64,000 bases of DNA from Vibrio caribbeanicus ATCC BAA-2122. GTDB taxonomy: Bacteria; Pseudomonadota; Gammaproteobacteria; Enterobacterales; Vibrionaceae. Made by a program: the position numbers and the translations under genes. Positions 1 through 10,516 of the stretch are shown in pieces (position 1 is the stretch's first letter; every line of letters starts with the position of its first letter). Below the pieces are notes generated by a model. The model did not search any database. It was given only the letters and a program-made list of their open reading frames with translations, and had not been told where the DNA came from. Location: positions 157,956 through 221,955 of the forward strand of contig NZ_AEIU01000059.1 in NCBI RefSeq assembly GCF_000165125.1. The letters are read 5' to 3'.

Positions 1-1710
1 ACCAACAATCAAAAAGTCTCCATTTAAGTCTCTCAATTGAGTGTACTCGATCTTCCCATCTGTGGGCTTAGTCATAGCGAATACAACGTTCGCAATGGGC
101 GAGCTTCTATCTAAAGACTCAGCTTCACCAAACTGCAAACCGTATTTTTTGAGCAAGTCTTCTTTGCCTGATTTCAACTCTTCTACTATCGAAATCGCGA
201 GCTTTTCAGCAGATTCTTTTGCTTTTACTTCAGTCGCAGCTTCAACCACATCATCACGCACTTCACTAAGTGGTAACAACTTTTCTGGACGAGTGTCATT
301 AATACGAACAACTAAGACATGTTCCGGCGCAATCTCGATAACTTCAGAATTTAAGCCGTCCTCTTTAACTTCAGGGTTAGCGAGTGCTTGCAATACTGGA
401 GCTGATTTAAGCAAATCCGGTGCATTAGCATCCGAGATGAAGTCTGTTGTTTGGATATTAGCCTTTATTGCTTCAGCTGCAGCATCCAGAGAATCTGGTG
501 ATTCATACGCCTGAGTTTCTAATTGAGCTTGCAAAGCATAGAATTCGTCTGCTGCTTTTTGATCTTTCAACTCTTGTTTAATTGCTTTTTCAACCGTCTC
601 ATAAGATTCAGTTTCTGGCGCTTTAAGCTCGTCTAGCTTGATAATGTGGTAACCAAATTCTGATTTAACCAGACCCGTCGTTTCACCCGGCTGTTTGAGT
701 GCAAAAGCCGCCTTTTCAAATTCCGGGTCCATAACATCGCGTTCTATCCAGCCTAAAGAACCGCCTTCTTCGGCACTGCCTACGTCCTCTGAGTCTTCTT
801 TGGCTAACGTGGCAAAATCAGCACCTGCGTTCAACTTGTCGAGAACTTTTTGCGCTTTTTCTTTGTTGTCACCTTGAATCAATATATGACTTACTCGACG
901 CTGTTCCTCTGACGTATACTTATCGATATTGTCCTGGTAATACGCCTTCGCATCATTATCACTGACAACGATATTATTCTTTAATTTCTCGGCAGAAAGC
1001 TCAATATAGGCGACTTTCATTTGCTCTGGACGAGTATACTGTGAAGTATGTTGCTGATAGTAATCATTGATTTCTTCGTCAGACAATTTCACTTTTTTGG
1101 CAAAATCGCTCAACGATAACGTAATCTTCTTTACGTCTCGAGTTTGACTGATTAGCTTGCTCTGTGATTCAACTTCTCCAGCAAGAGAGAAATCGGTACC
1201 CTCAATGGCATTTCTAAGTTGTTCACGTAATATGTTCTTTCTGAGATCTTCAGAGAATGTATGAGCGGTAAAGCCAGCTCTTCTTAGTGTTGCTTGATAA
1301 ACATCCTCATCGAATTTTCCTTCAACCTGAAACTGAGGGAATTCGAAGATTTGTTGACGAACTTGGGCATCACTGACTCGCAAGCCTAAAGATTCAGCAT
1401 GACGTTCTATTAGCTTATCATCGATCATGCGGTCTAGAACTGATTTACGGAAAGTGTTGACGTAATTTTGATCGGCCAAAAGGTTTGAGAAATAATCACC
1501 AAGTTGAGCTTGCATCTGATTCCGCTGATTTTGATACTCACGCTCAAAATCACCTCGACTTATCTCATCATTTCCAACTTTGGCTGCTGAGCTACTTGCA
1601 CCAGAACCAATGTATCCGCTTACACCCGTAAAAACGAAACTTAGAATGATCACCCCAAGGATAACCTTCACAGCTACACCACTGGCGCCTTCGCGCATTC
1701 GTTCCATCAT
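1..1710 (-). CDS. ppiD: PpiD, periplasmic folding chaperone (3' end outside window)
   Basis: Inner-membrane-anchored periplasmic chaperone of the SurA/parvulin type that helps newly exported outer-membrane proteins fold. The reading frame is open from an ATG pair at 1710 to the window edge, giving 570 codons; the family is about 620 residues, so roughly the last 50 are missing. Visible are an N-terminal membrane helix (residues about 13-35) ending in TGVSGYIG, the SurA_N-like region with SRGDFEREYQNQRNQMQ, and a parvulin PPIase domain (about 265-360) containing VSHILIQ, GGSLGWI and FGYHIIKLDE. It lies downstream of hupB and lon on the same strand, the usual lon-hupB-ppiD order of gamma-proteobacteria. 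Confidence 0.95.
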   Translation of the reverse strand, partial: MMERMREGASGVAVKVILGVIILSFVFTGVSGYIGSGASSSAAKVGNDEISRGDFEREYQNQRNQMQAQLGDYFSNLLADQNYVNTFRKSVLDRMIDDKLIERHAESLGLRVSDAQVRQQIFEFPQFQVEGKFDEDVYQATLRRAGFTAHTFSEDLRKNILREQLRNAIEGTDFSLAGEVESQSKLISQTRDVKKITLSLSDFAKKVKLSDEEINDYYQQHTSQYTRPEQMKVAYIELSAEKLKNNIVVSDNDAKAYYQDNIDKYTSEEQRRVSHILIQGDNKEKAQKVLDKLNAGADFATLAKEDSEDVGSAEEGGSLGWIERDVMDPEFEKAAFALKQPGETTGLVKSEFGYHIIKLDELKAPETESYETVEKAIKQELKDQKAADEFYALQAQLETQAYESPDSLDAAAEAIKANIQTTDFISDANAPDLLKSAPVLQALANPEVKEDGLNSEVIEIAPEHVLVVRINDTRPEKLLPLSEVRDDVVEAATEVKAKESAEKLAISIVEELKSGKEDLLKKYGLQFGEAESLDRSSPIANVVFAMTKPTDGKIEYTQLRDLNGDFLIVG

Positions 1711-1802
1711 ACTTACACTACTCTCCGCTTGTATACCTTGCCGTATTTACACTAACACAGGCATGGCACATAAAATTAAAAATGGTTTGGCGCGATAATA
1801 CC

Positions 1803-1841
1803 AGAAAAACAAATGCGCATCAGTAAGATGCGCATATTTTA
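1803..1841 (-). terminator. hupB terminator hairpin
   Basis: ATGCGCAT (1813-1820) pairs with ATGCGCAT (1828-1835) around a 7-nt loop. Reading on the minus strand, the stem is followed by a T-rich stretch, as expected for a Rho-independent terminator just after hupB. It separates hupB from ppiD. Confidence 0.6.
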
Positions 1842-1878
1842 AAAAGGTTCGAAAAATCTGCCTAGATTCTAGCTCAAA

Positions 1879-2151
1879 TTAATTGCAAGAATCTTTAAGA
1901 GCCTTACCAGCCTTGAACGACGGTACTTTTGCCTCTGCAATTTGAATTTCTTCGCCAGTTTTTGGATTACGGCCTGTACGCGCAGCGCGTGTTCTTACAC
2001 TGAACGTGCCAAAACCAACCAAAGCTACCTGATCTCCAGACTGGAGTGTATCACCCACTGCATCAATAAATGCATCAAGTGCTCTTCCAGCAGAAGCTTT
2101 TGAAAGATCTGCGCTCTCTGCGATTTTTTCTACTAATTGCGTTTTATTCAC
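1879..2151 (-). CDS. hupB: HU-beta nucleoid protein
   Basis: Histone-like HU subunit, 90 residues, the standard length. It binds and bends DNA as a dimer and helps organise the nucleoid. The N-terminus [19 protein letters not shown] and the beta-arm region [21 protein letters not shown] are diagnostic. The protein ends KALKDSCN, a slightly unusual tail for HU but of normal length. It lies between lon and ppiD, which supports hupB (beta) rather than hupA. A 190-bp leader separates it from the lon stop codon. Confidence 0.97.
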   Translation of the reverse strand: MNKTQLVEKIAESADLSKASAGRALDAFIDAVGDTLQSGDQVALVGFGTFSVRTRAARTGRNPKTGEEIQIAEAKVPSFKAGKALKDSCN

Positions 2152-2343
2152 TGTGATTCCCCTTTATGCCACCAAATATTTTTGTTGTAGGTAGCTTTAC
2201 GTTCCATTTATTCCACACTAGCTACAAACCCTTGTCTTGTAAGGCATGAGGCTATAGTTGGTAACGTTAGCTCCCAAAAAAAACGCTGACAAGAGTTTTT
2301 GCGCTAATCAACGTAATCTTTTACTTATTTTTGCTACACATCA

Positions 2344-4695
2344 CTATTTTACTGCAGCAAACTCGACACCAGACGGCTCTTTTTCTAGGGCAACCCTAAG
2401 TACTTCATCAATCCACTGAACCGGAATTACTTTTAAATCAGCAATTACATTATCAGGAATTTCCTCAAGATCACGCTCATTGTCTTTGGGAATGAGAACC
2501 GTTTTAATACCACCACGGTGGGCAGCTAGAAGTTTCTCTTTAAGACCTCCGATAGGTAGAACTTCGCCTCTCAGCGTGATCTCACCTGTCATCGCAACCT
2601 CTGCTTTGACTGGATTCCCCGTTAAACTAGAAACAAGCGCCGTACACATCGCGATACCCGCGCTCGGACCATCTTTTGGCGTAGCCCCTTCCGGAACATG
2701 AACGTGGATGTCTCGTTTTTCATAAAAGTCAGAATTAATCCCCAACTTATCAGCACGAGAACGAACAACTGTCATCGCCGCCTGTATTGATTCCTGCATC
2801 ACATCGCCTAACGACCCAGTCTGAGTTAGCTTACCTTTACCCGGCATAGACTCTGTTTCTATAGTGAGTAGATCCCCACCAACTTCTGTCCATGCTAACC
2901 CTGTCACTTGCCCTAGACGATTGCTATCATCTGCCTTACCGAAATCATGACGCTGGACACCTAAATATTCTTTCAGATTTTCCATGTTCACTGTAACTTT
3001 CTTTAAGTCTTTGTCTAAAAGAATATTTTTTACAGCTTTACGACAAATTTTTGAGATCTCACGCTCGAGATTTCGGACACCAGCTTCTCGAGTGTAATAG
3101 CGAATAATGCCAATAATTGCAGAATCATCTATGTCGATTTCATTAACTTTAAGACCATTTCGTTTGATCTGCTTTTCAACAAGATGTCGCTTAGCAATAT
3201 TCAGTTTTTCATCTTCTGTGTAACCCGATAGACGAATAACTTCCATACGATCAAGTAGTGGGCCTGGGATATTCATCGAGTTCGACGTCGCGACGAACAT
3301 AACATCAGACAAGTCGTAATCAACTTCCAAATAGTGGTCGTTGAATGCGTTATTTTGCTCTGGATCAAGGACCTCCAGCAAAGCTGATGAAGGATCACCA
3401 CGCATGTCCGATGACATTTTATCGATTTCATCAAGCAAGAAGAGTGGATTTTTAACTCCGACTTTAGACATCTTCTGAATCAGCTTGCCTGGCATTGAAC
3501 CTATGTAAGTTCGACGATGACCACGAATCTCTGCCTCATCACGTACGCCACCAAGAGCCATACGCGTATACTGGCGACCCGTCGCTGCGGCGATAGAGCG
3601 CCCTAAAGAAGTCTTACCCACACCAGGGGGACCCACTAAACAAAGGATCGGACCTTTCAACTTGTTGATGCGATTTTGAACCGCTAAATATTCAAGAATA
3701 CGCTCTTTAACACGCTCTAAACCGTAGTGGTCCTCATTAAGAACCTCCTCCGCCTTAGCCAGATTCTTTTTCACTTTAGAACGTTTGTTCCAAGGAACAC
3801 CGAGCATCCAGTCAATGTATCCACGTACTACTGTTGCTTCAGCTGACATAGGAGACATCATCTTGAGTTTCTGTAACTCTTGCTCCGTCTTTTCACGTGC
3901 TTCTTGAGGCATTTTAGCATCATCAATCTTCTGCTTTAGCACCTCAAATTCATCAACACCATCTTCACTTTCGCCAAGCTCTTTCTGAATCGCTTTCATC
4001 TGCTCGTTCAGATAGTATTCTCTTTGCGATTTTTCCATCTGCTTTTTCACGCGAGTACGAATGCGTTTTTCAACTTGAAGTAAGTCGATTTCTGATTCCA
4101 TTTGCCCCATCAAAAATTCGAGGCGTTCGCTTACATCCAAAATCTCTAGGACATTTTGTTTTTCTGCAAGTTTAAGTGGCATGTGTGCGGCTATGGTATC
4201 CGCTAACCTTGCAGCTTCGTCAATTCCATTTAGAGAAGTAAGCACCTCTGGGGGAATTTTTTTATTAAGCTTAATGAAACCTTCAAATTGATTAATCGCA
4301 CTGCGAACAATCACTTCTTGCTCACGCTCATCCAGCTCCTTGGTTGTTAAGTACTCCGCATCTGCGTAAAAGTACTCACTTTCAATAAAGCGATGAATTT
4401 TTGCACGTTGTTGTCCTTCAACTAACACTTTTACCGTGCCATCTGGCAACTTAAGTAGTTGAAGAATGGTCGCGACCGTACCAACTTCAAACATATCCGC
4501 TTCTGCTGGCTCATCGGTATCCGCCTTTTTTTGAGCGACCAATAAGACTTGCTTATTGTCGTCCATTGCCGCTTCTAAGCATGCAATCGACTTCTCGCGA
4601 CCAACGAATAATGGGATTACCATGTGCGGGTAAACGACTACATCTCTCAGAGGTAGTACTGGGATCTCGATACGTTCGGAACGTTCCAAGTTCAT
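2344..4695 (-). CDS. lon: Lon ATP-dependent protease
   Basis: Hexameric cytosolic AAA+ serine protease that degrades misfolded and regulatory proteins. The 783-residue length is typical. Order: Lon N-terminal substrate-binding domain (starting [16 protein letters not shown]), a coiled-coil region, AAA+ module with Walker [12 protein letters not shown] and Walker [11 protein letters not shown], then the C-terminal protease domain with the Ser motif [11 protein letters not shown] and the Lys in [10 protein letters not shown] (Ser-Lys dyad). It follows clpX on the same strand, separated by a terminator, and has its own heat-shock-like promoter. Confidence 0.98.
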   Translation of the reverse strand: MNLERSERIEIPVLPLRDVVVYPHMVIPLFVGREKSIACLEAAMDDNKQVLLVAQKKADTDEPAEADMFEVGTVATILQLLKLPDGTVKVLVEGQQRAKIHRFIESEYFYADAEYLTTKELDEREQEVIVRSAINQFEGFIKLNKKIPPEVLTSLNGIDEAARLADTIAAHMPLKLAEKQNVLEILDVSERLEFLMGQMESEIDLLQVEKRIRTRVKKQMEKSQREYYLNEQMKAIQKELGESEDGVDEFEVLKQKIDDAKMPQEAREKTEQELQKLKMMSPMSAEATVVRGYIDWMLGVPWNKRSKVKKNLAKAEEVLNEDHYGLERVKERILEYLAVQNRINKLKGPILCLVGPPGVGKTSLGRSIAAATGRQYTRMALGGVRDEAEIRGHRRTYIGSMPGKLIQKMSKVGVKNPLFLLDEIDKMSSDMRGDPSSALLEVLDPEQNNAFNDHYLEVDYDLSDVMFVATSNSMNIPGPLLDRMEVIRLSGYTEDEKLNIAKRHLVEKQIKRNGLKVNEIDIDDSAIIGIIRYYTREAGVRNLEREISKICRKAVKNILLDKDLKKVTVNMENLKEYLGVQRHDFGKADDSNRLGQVTGLAWTEVGGDLLTIETESMPGKGKLTQTGSLGDVMQESIQAAMTVVRSRADKLGINSDFYEKRDIHVHVPEGATPKDGPSAGIAMCTALVSSLTGNPVKAEVAMTGEITLRGEVLPIGGLKEKLLAAHRGGIKTVLIPKDNERDLEEIPDNVIADLKVIPVQWIDEVLRVALEKEPSGVEFAAVK

Positions 4696-4728
4696 ATTCT
4701 TCTCTCTTCCGCTTTGTCCTATTCGAAA

Positions 4729-4758
4729 TATATGGGGGCTAATTCATTGGATTCAATG
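4729..4758 (-). promoter_or_regulatory. Sigma-32-like heat-shock promoter of lon
   Basis: On the minus strand CATTGAAT (complement of 4751-4758) is followed after about 13 nt by CCCCATAT (complement of 4730-4737). This closely matches the RpoH pattern CTTGAAA-N13-CCCATNT and lies about 35 nt before the lon start codon. Control of lon by RpoH is well established in enterics; here the assignment is by sequence match only. Confidence 0.7.
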
Positions 4759-4763
4759 AAAGA

Positions 4764-4798
4764 ATAAAAAAAAGGGAGTAATTGAATACTCCCTTCTT
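4764..4798 (-). terminator. clpX terminator
   Basis: GGGAGTA (4774-4780) and TACTCCC (4787-4793) form a 7-bp stem with a 6-nt loop. On the minus strand the stem is followed by a run of T residues (the A-run at 4766-4773 on the plus strand). It closes clpX and isolates lon. Confidence 0.85.
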
Positions 4799-4824
4799 AT
4801 CTACGTCACTTTTTGTGAATTAGA

Positions 4825-6108
4825 TTATGACTCAGCACCCGCTGCTTGGTTGTCAGAATTGCTGTAAATCATTAGAGGAGCAGACTCTCCCTTGATAACA
4901 GAATCATCAATGACAACTTTGCTAACGTCTTCCATTGAAGGTAACTCATACATTGTTTCCAATAATACACCTTCAAGGATAGAGCGTAAGCCTCGTGCAC
5001 CCGTTTTACGATCCATCGCTTTTTTCGCTATCGCTCTGAGTGCGTCTTCGCGAAACTCAAGTTCTGTATCTTCTAATTCAAACAGTGCAGCATATTGCTT
5101 AGTTAATGCATTTTTGGGTTCACAAAGAATTTGAATTAACGCTTCTTCATCAAGCTCAGTTAACGTAGTAGTAACTGGAAGACGACCAATAAATTCAGGA
5201 ATTAAGCCGTATTTAACGAGATCTTCAGGTTCAACTTTTGTGAAAAGTTCACCCACAGTTTTCGTCTCGTCCTTAGAACGAACCTCTGCACCAAACCCGA
5301 TCCCAGTTCCTGTCGCCACTCGTTGTTCAATAACCTTGTCCAAGCCAGCAAATGCACCACCACAAATAAATAAGATTTTCGAGGTATCGACCTGAAGAAA
5401 TTCTTGTTGAGGATGCTTGCGCCCACCTTGAGGCGGGACAGATGCCACCGTACCTTCAATTAACTTGAGTAGGGCTTGTTGAACACCTTCACCAGATACA
5501 TCACGTGTTATAGAGGGATTTTCTGCTTTACGAGATATTTTGTCTATTTCATCGATATAGACAATGCCCCGCTCTGCTTTCGCAACATCATAATCGCATT
5601 TTTGTAGTAACTTTTGAATGATGTTTTCAACATCTTCACCTACATAGCCCGCTTCTGTAAGAGTGGTTGCATCAGCCATAGTAAATGGCACATCCAAGAA
5701 GCGTGCTAATGTTTCAGCTAATAATGTCTTACCGCTACCGGTAGGCCCGATGAGTAGAATATTACTCTTGCCTAATTCAACACCATCACTCGTAGTGTCG
5801 CCATTACGTAAACGCTTATAGTGGTTATAAACGGCTACTGCAAGCACTTTTTTCGCGTAATCTTGACCAATTACATAATCGTCCAGATGCTCCCGAATCT
5901 CTCTAGGCACAGGAAGTGCTTCGGACTGCTTTTTCGGTAGTGCATCTTTGATTTCTTCACGAATAATGTCGTTGCATAAATCAACGCATTCATCGCAAAT
6001 GTATACTGATGGTCCAGCGATTAGCTTGCGAACTTCGTGCTGGCTCTTACCACAGAAAGAACAGTAAAGAAGCTTACTACTACTGCTCTCTTTGCTTTTG
6101 TCTGTCAT
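4825..6108 (-). CDS. clpX: ClpX, unfoldase subunit of ClpXP
   Basis: AAA+ ring that recognises tagged proteins, unfolds them and feeds them into ClpP. It is 427 residues, normal for the family. An N-terminal C4 zinc finger is visible (CSFCGKSQ ... YICDECV), then Walker [14 protein letters not shown], Walker [11 protein letters not shown], the pore loop GYVGEDVEN and the ClpP-docking IGF loop (GIGFGAE). It lies 66 bp downstream of clpP on the same strand, the normal clpP-clpX pairing. Confidence 0.98.
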   Translation of the reverse strand: MTDKSKESSSSKLLYCSFCGKSQHEVRKLIAGPSVYICDECVDLCNDIIREEIKDALPKKQSEALPVPREIREHLDDYVIGQDYAKKVLAVAVYNHYKRLRNGDTTSDGVELGKSNILLIGPTGSGKTLLAETLARFLDVPFTMADATTLTEAGYVGEDVENIIQKLLQKCDYDVAKAERGIVYIDEIDKISRKAENPSITRDVSGEGVQQALLKLIEGTVASVPPQGGRKHPQQEFLQVDTSKILFICGGAFAGLDKVIEQRVATGTGIGFGAEVRSKDETKTVGELFTKVEPEDLVKYGLIPEFIGRLPVTTTLTELDEEALIQILCEPKNALTKQYAALFELEDTELEFREDALRAIAKKAMDRKTGARGLRSILEGVLLETMYELPSMEDVSKVVIDDSVIKGESAPLMIYSNSDNQAAGAES

Positions 6109-6173
6109 TCGCTAACCTCTTAGCCTTTACTCTCATGACCTGAGTGTATATCAATATATGCCAATGTGGCTAG

Positions 6174-6800
6174 TTATTCACTACGGTGAGTCAACATTGA
6201 ATCAACTAACCCATATTCAACGGCTTGATCTGCTGACATAAAGTTGTCACGATCAGTATCGCGTTCAATAACATCAAGTGGCTGCCCTGTGTGCTCAGCT
6301 AACAAGGTGTTCAGCTTTTTCTTGATAGTTAGAATTTCTTGAGCATGAATCTGGATATCTGAAGCCTGGCCTTGAAAACCACCTAATGGCTGGTGAATCA
6401 TAACTCGTGAGTTTGGCAGAACATAACGCTTACCAGGAGCGCCGCCAGCTAATAAGAATGCTCCCATAGAGCATGCTTGTCCCATACACACCGTGCTGAC
6501 GTTAGGCTTAATAAACTGCATCGTGTCATAAATAGACATGCCCGCTGTCACGCTTCCACCTGGTGAATTAATGTATAAGAAGATATCTTTGTCAGGATTC
6601 TCAGACTCAAGGAAAAGCAATTGTGCCACGACAAGATTTGCCATGTGGTCTTCTACTTGACCAGTTAAAAAAATCACTCGTTCTTTTAATAGACGAGAGT
6701 AGATATCATAAGAACGTTCACCACGAGAAGTTTGTTCAACCACCATGGGGACAAGTGCATCTAAAATTGGAGACATTGCATTTTTTTCTTGGTAGCTCAT
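6174..6800 (-). CDS. clpP: ClpP protease subunit
   Basis: Proteolytic chamber of ClpXP and ClpAP, 208 residues. Catalytic serine lies in [14 protein letters not shown], histidine in MIHQPLGG and aspartate in TDRDNFMS. The ATG at 6800 follows an AGGGACTTAAGAAT leader with a modest Shine-Dalgarno. It is preceded by a tig terminator and followed by clpX. Confidence 0.98.
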   Translation of the reverse strand: MSYQEKNAMSPILDALVPMVVEQTSRGERSYDIYSRLLKERVIFLTGQVEDHMANLVVAQLLFLESENPDKDIFLYINSPGGSVTAGMSIYDTMQFIKPNVSTVCMGQACSMGAFLLAGGAPGKRYVLPNSRVMIHQPLGGFQGQASDIQIHAQEILTIKKKLNTLLAEHTGQPLDVIERDTDRDNFMSADQAVEYGLVDSMLTHRSE

Positions 6801-6811
6801 ATTCTTAAGTC

Positions 6812-6856
6812 CCTAAAAAATTAATGGTCCGAATGAAAAGTATCACACGGACCATT
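6812..6856 (-). terminator. tig terminator upstream of clpP
   Basis: AATGGTCCG (6823-6831) and CGGACCATT (6848-6856) form a 9-bp stem with a 16-nt loop. Read on the minus strand it is followed by AATTTTTTAGGG. It sits between tig and clpP, so clpPX probably has its own promoter as well as any readthrough. Confidence 0.75.
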
Positions 6857-6907
6857 GTTAGCAGAATAGTTAACCCGTAGTCAACCAAATAAGCACATTA
6901 TTGCCTA

Positions 6908-8212
6908 TTAAGCTGCTGGCTGTTGGTTCATTAGCTCATTGAAGCTCACTTCTTTTTCAGAAACTTGAGCTTTAGAGATAATGGCATCGATAGCTTGCTC
7001 TTCTAACGCAACATTGCGCATGTTGTTCATCATTTGCTCGTTTTGCTCGTAGTAAGCAATAACTTCAGATGGATCTTCGTAAGCGGTCGCCATCTCTTGG
7101 ATGAGAGATTTCACTTTGTCGTCGTCTGCTTTTAGCTCTTCAGACTTGATTACTTCACCAAGAAGAAGACCTACAACAACGCGTCGCTTCGCTTGTTCTT
7201 CAAATAATTCACGTGGTAGCTGTTCAGCAGCTTCTGGGTTACCACCGAAACGTTGCGCCGCTTGCTGACGAAGAGTACCGATTTCCTGATCGATCAGAGA
7301 AGCAGGAACTTCGATATCATTTTCTTTCACCAAACCGTCGATAGCTTGTTCTTTGATGCGGTTTTTAACTGCTTGCTTAAGCTCACGTTCCATATTTTTA
7401 CGAACTTCAGCTTTGAGAGCATCAACACCACCTTCCGAAACACCAAACTTCGCAATGAAGTCATCATTCACTTCTGGCAATTCACGCGCTTCGACTTTAT
7501 TTACTGTGATCGAGAACTTAGCAGCTTTACCTTTCAAGTTCTCAGCGTGGTAGTCTTCTGGGAAAGTCACGTCGATTTCGAATTCTTCACCTGCTTTCTT
7601 ACCAGAAATACCATCCTCGAAGCCCGGGATCATACGACCAGCACCCATTTCTAGTGGGAAGTTCTCTGCTTTCCCGCCCTCAAACTCTTCTCCATCGATA
7701 GAACCGATAAAGTCGATAGTTGCGCGTTTGCCGTCTTCAGCCACTTCGTCAACTTCAGCCCAGTTTGCTTGCTGTTTACGTAATGTCTCGATCATCTCTT
7801 CAACATCAGCATCTTGAACTTCTGTCGCTGGCTTTTCAACAGTGATATTCTCTAGACCTTTGAGTGCAACTTCTGGGTATACTTCAAACGTTGCGTTAAA
7901 TACGAGATCTTCGCCTTCTTTGTTCTCTACTGGAGCAAAGGTAGGCGCACCTGCTGGGTTGATCTTTTCCTTTACAATCGCCTCAATAAAGTGACGCTGC
8001 ATGACTTCACCCATTACGTCTTGACGTACTGCTTTACCGTACATTTTAGCAACCATCTTCAATGGCACTTTACCCTTACGGAAGCCATCAAAACGACGGT
8101 TCTTTGCAATATTGCGTAATTCAGCTGTCACTGCATCTTCGATGTTTGCAGCAGGAACAGTAATGTTTAGACGGCGCTCTAGACCCTCTAGCGTTTCAAC
8201 AGTAACTTGCAT
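6908..8212 (-). CDS. tig: Trigger factor
   Basis: Ribosome-associated chaperone that shields nascent chains and has peptidyl-prolyl isomerase activity. It is 434 residues, standard. The N-terminal ribosome-binding signature appears as [12 protein letters not shown], followed by the FKBP-type PPIase domain ([33 protein letters not shown]) and the helical C-terminal substrate-binding arms. The tig-clpP-clpX-lon order is conserved in gamma-proteobacteria. Confidence 0.98.
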   Translation of the reverse strand: MQVTVETLEGLERRLNITVPAANIEDAVTAELRNIAKNRRFDGFRKGKVPLKMVAKMYGKAVRQDVMGEVMQRHFIEAIVKEKINPAGAPTFAPVENKEGEDLVFNATFEVYPEVALKGLENITVEKPATEVQDADVEEMIETLRKQQANWAEVDEVAEDGKRATIDFIGSIDGEEFEGGKAENFPLEMGAGRMIPGFEDGISGKKAGEEFEIDVTFPEDYHAENLKGKAAKFSITVNKVEARELPEVNDDFIAKFGVSEGGVDALKAEVRKNMERELKQAVKNRIKEQAIDGLVKENDIEVPASLIDQEIGTLRQQAAQRFGGNPEAAEQLPRELFEEQAKRRVVVGLLLGEVIKSEELKADDDKVKSLIQEMATAYEDPSEVIAYYEQNEQMMNNMRNVALEEQAIDAIISKAQVSEKEVSFNELMNQQPAA

Positions 8213-8729
8213 TCTTTAATAACCTCAAAACTGGCTCAAAAAGTGAGCTGATGCGTCAACTTCCAAAATTTAGGAAAGACTCATCGAATTCATGCTTACA
8301 ATAAGCACTCTTAACGTAAACGAGTATCAACAACAGTTAAACAAGACTGTTGTCGTGCTAATCAATGATATCTTTTTATAAGATGCACTCACATCTTCAA
8401 AAAGGTACCTTCGATTAGCCTCAGATTGTAGACTCAAACGACGCATTCTAACGACCAGATTTACCTCTGTCGAGCCGAACCCTAAGATCTCTCAGGGAAT
8501 CACCTAAAAACTCATTCAACTGCTAAAAAAAACACCAACTAAGGCGCATTTGTATATCAAATTGGGGACACTAATGTGTTTTTCAAGAGAAACTAGTGTT
8601 TTTTTTATTTAAGTCTTAAAAAGAGATCTAAGTCCTATTTTAAGTTAACTTATACCCATTACCACTCAATACATTGCGTAAAAAAACGATTAACCTATAG
8701 CATCTTAAGGTTAGTGATAAAGGCCTGAC
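8213..8729. other. Intergenic region between divergent tig and dctB
   Basis: About 517 bp without a convincing gene. It must hold the tig promoter (minus) and the dctB promoter (plus). One structure stands out: ACACTA (8568-8573) and TAGTGT (8594-8599) flank a 20-nt loop and are followed by a run of eight T residues, so on the plus strand it resembles a weak terminator with no obvious gene before it. No other clear feature seen. Confidence 0.5.
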
Positions 8730-9605
8730 ATGTTTACCTTTCGACGTACCAAATTTCTTCTACTTACCCTTTATTTCCTTACCATTTTCTTAGGGGCAAA
8801 TTGGATGTGGGCAACCATTGAAGGTGACCACCGTGCTATGCACCGCCAACATCTAGATAGGTTTGCCGAATTTATCTCAAGTAAGCTCGATAAATATGCC
8901 CATTTACCCCAACTCCTTGCCAAGTCCTCAGAGGTTTTGGCTGCACTTAAAGCCCCTAACAACACTGCACAGCTTGACGTAACAAATCGTTTCTTGGAAA
9001 GAGTAAACGACACGATAAAAGGAGCGGGGGTATATATACTCAATAAAAATGGTAATACGATTGCATCAAGCAATTGGAATTTATCTCATTCTTTTATCGG
9101 TCACAATTACACTTGGAGGCCCTATTTTTCAGAAGCTATTTTAGGGCAGCCTAGTCAATATTTTGCTTTGGGCTCTAGCTCTAAACGACGCGGTTATTAC
9201 TTTTCACATCCAATTTATTTTGCGGGTGATATCGTCGGCGTCATTGTAGTAAAAATGCACCTGTCGGCAATAGAAGAGAGCTGGAAAGACAAAGTGAATA
9301 CTTTTGTGGCGACGGATAAACACAATGTCATATTTATGTCTAGCAACGAAAAATGGCTATTTAAAAGCCTAATCACTTTATCAGCATCAAAACGTCAAAA
9401 TATTCTCAATAGCAGACAGTACCTTGACTCTCCTATCCGCTCACTCGATTTGTCAGGGGACCTATCTGTCAATGAGAGCGAATTGAAAAAAATCAAACAA
9501 CCAAACCTAAACAATGATTATATCGTGTCATCTCAAGTCTTAGACAAGCATCAATTAACCCTACGAGTACTCACAAAAAAATACATCTTCTCTTCCCCAC
9601 GTTGA
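8730..9605 (+). CDS. dctB: DctB sensor kinase, N-terminal sensory part (frame broken at 3' end)
   Basis: First 291 residues of a C4-dicarboxylate sensor kinase. An N-terminal membrane helix (about 8-28) is followed by a periplasmic Cache/PDC-type sensing domain with the DctB-like features GHNYTWRPYFSEA and GYYFSHPIYF. The frame ends in TGA at 9603-9605, just before the second membrane helix. The next gene supplies exactly the missing helix and kinase core in the -1 frame, so the two reading frames together (about 594 residues) equal one normal DctB. An A7 run at 9575-9581 lies in the phase of a canonical -1 slippery heptamer (A AAA AAA). It could be a frameshift mutation, programmed or phase-variable slippage, or an assembly error. 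Confidence 0.85.
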   Translation: MFTFRRTKFLLLTLYFLTIFLGANWMWATIEGDHRAMHRQHLDRFAEFISSKLDKYAHLPQLLAKSSEVLAALKAPNNTAQLDVTNRFLERVNDTIKGAGVYILNKNGNTIASSNWNLSHSFIGHNYTWRPYFSEAILGQPSQYFALGSSSKRRGYYFSHPIYFAGDIVGVIVVKMHLSAIEESWKDKVNTFVATDKHNVIFMSSNEKWLFKSLITLSASKRQNILNSRQYLDSPIRSLDLSGDLSVNESELKKIKQPNLNNDYIVSSQVLDKHQLTLRVLTKKYIFSSPR

Positions 9606-10513
9606 GTTTTGTTATAGTGGTCACTCTAGTCTTTGTTATCGCTTTCCTATGTTTACAGTTGATTTCTCAACGACATTTCAAAAAACGACAATTTGAACAA
9701 ATACAATCAGAGGCAAAACAGAAGCTAGAGTTTCTAGTTATGGAAAGGACAGCAAAGCTCCAAGCGGAAATAACAGAACGAAATAGAACAGAATCCAGAC
9801 TGAAACAAACTCAAGATGAGTTAATCCAAGCGGGTAAATTAGCTGTTATTGGACAAATTTCGGCGAGTATCAGCCATGAACTGAACAATCCATTAACAGC
9901 AATTCGAAGTTTTTCCGATAATGCTGTCCGATTTCTAGAGCGTGAAAAGTACCAATGCGTCAATGATAATTTGATTCGTATATCTGAATTAACGAAGCGC
10001 ATGGCTGCCATCAGTAACCAACTAAGAAGCTTCGCCAAGAAAAGTGATAGTCGCGAGCTTCATCTAGTCGACGTCAAACCTCTTATTTTGTCTGCACGAG
10101 AATTACTCATACCGCAGCTTAGAAATCATCAAATTGAATTACATTGTGATATTCAAAGCTCATTACCTAAGGTGGAGTTGAATCCAATTCAGTTTGAACA
10201 AGTCCTTATAAACCTTGTTACCAATGCAATACAGGCTATCGAGTCACAAGAAAAGCGACAAATCATTATCTCGACGCATACCGATAATGAAGCACTATCA
10301 ATATATGTCGATGACAACGGGCCTGGGCTTAAAGAAAACAACAGCCAAGCATTATTTGAACCTTTTTTTACTACTAAAGATAATGGCTTAGGCCTTGGCT
10401 TATCTATCTCTAGGCAGATTATCCAATCAATGGGTGGAACGTTAAAAGCGGCGAGTTCGCTACTTGGTGGTGCCCAATTTATTGTTAACATACCTATCAA
10501 AAAAACAACTTAG
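9602..10513 (+). CDS. dctB: DctB sensor kinase, C-terminal kinase part (-1 frame)
   Basis: Second half of the split DctB: membrane helix 2 (about residues 3-20 here), a coiled-coil linker, the HisKA dimerisation box SASISHELNNPLTAIR with the phospho-accepting His, and the ATPase domain with N-box LVTNAIQA, G1 VDDNGPGL and G2 GLGLGLSIS. The only start within the frame near the junction is a TTG at 9602 without a Shine-Dalgarno, so independent translation looks unlikely. The -1 frame is open back to the A7 run at 9575-9581, allowing a fused product. It is followed immediately by dctD. Confidence 0.85.
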   Translation: MSFVIVVTLVFVIAFLCLQLISQRHFKKRQFEQIQSEAKQKLEFLVMERTAKLQAEITERNRTESRLKQTQDELIQAGKLAVIGQISASISHELNNPLTAIRSFSDNAVRFLEREKYQCVNDNLIRISELTKRMAAISNQLRSFAKKSDSRELHLVDVKPLILSARELLIPQLRNHQIELHCDIQSSLPKVELNPIQFEQVLINLVTNAIQAIESQEKRQIIISTHTDNEALSIYVDDNGPGLKENNSQALFEPFFTTKDNGLGLGLSISRQIIQSMGGTLKAASSLLGGAQFIVNIPIKKTT

Positions 10514-10516
10514 GAC

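Noticed and set aside
41-877. Two plus-strand frames within ppiD
   Set aside because: They lie antisense to a clear PpiD frame that runs open to the window edge.
7253-7654. 133-codon plus-strand frame inside tig
   Set aside because: Antisense shadow of trigger factor; composition is not that of a real protein.
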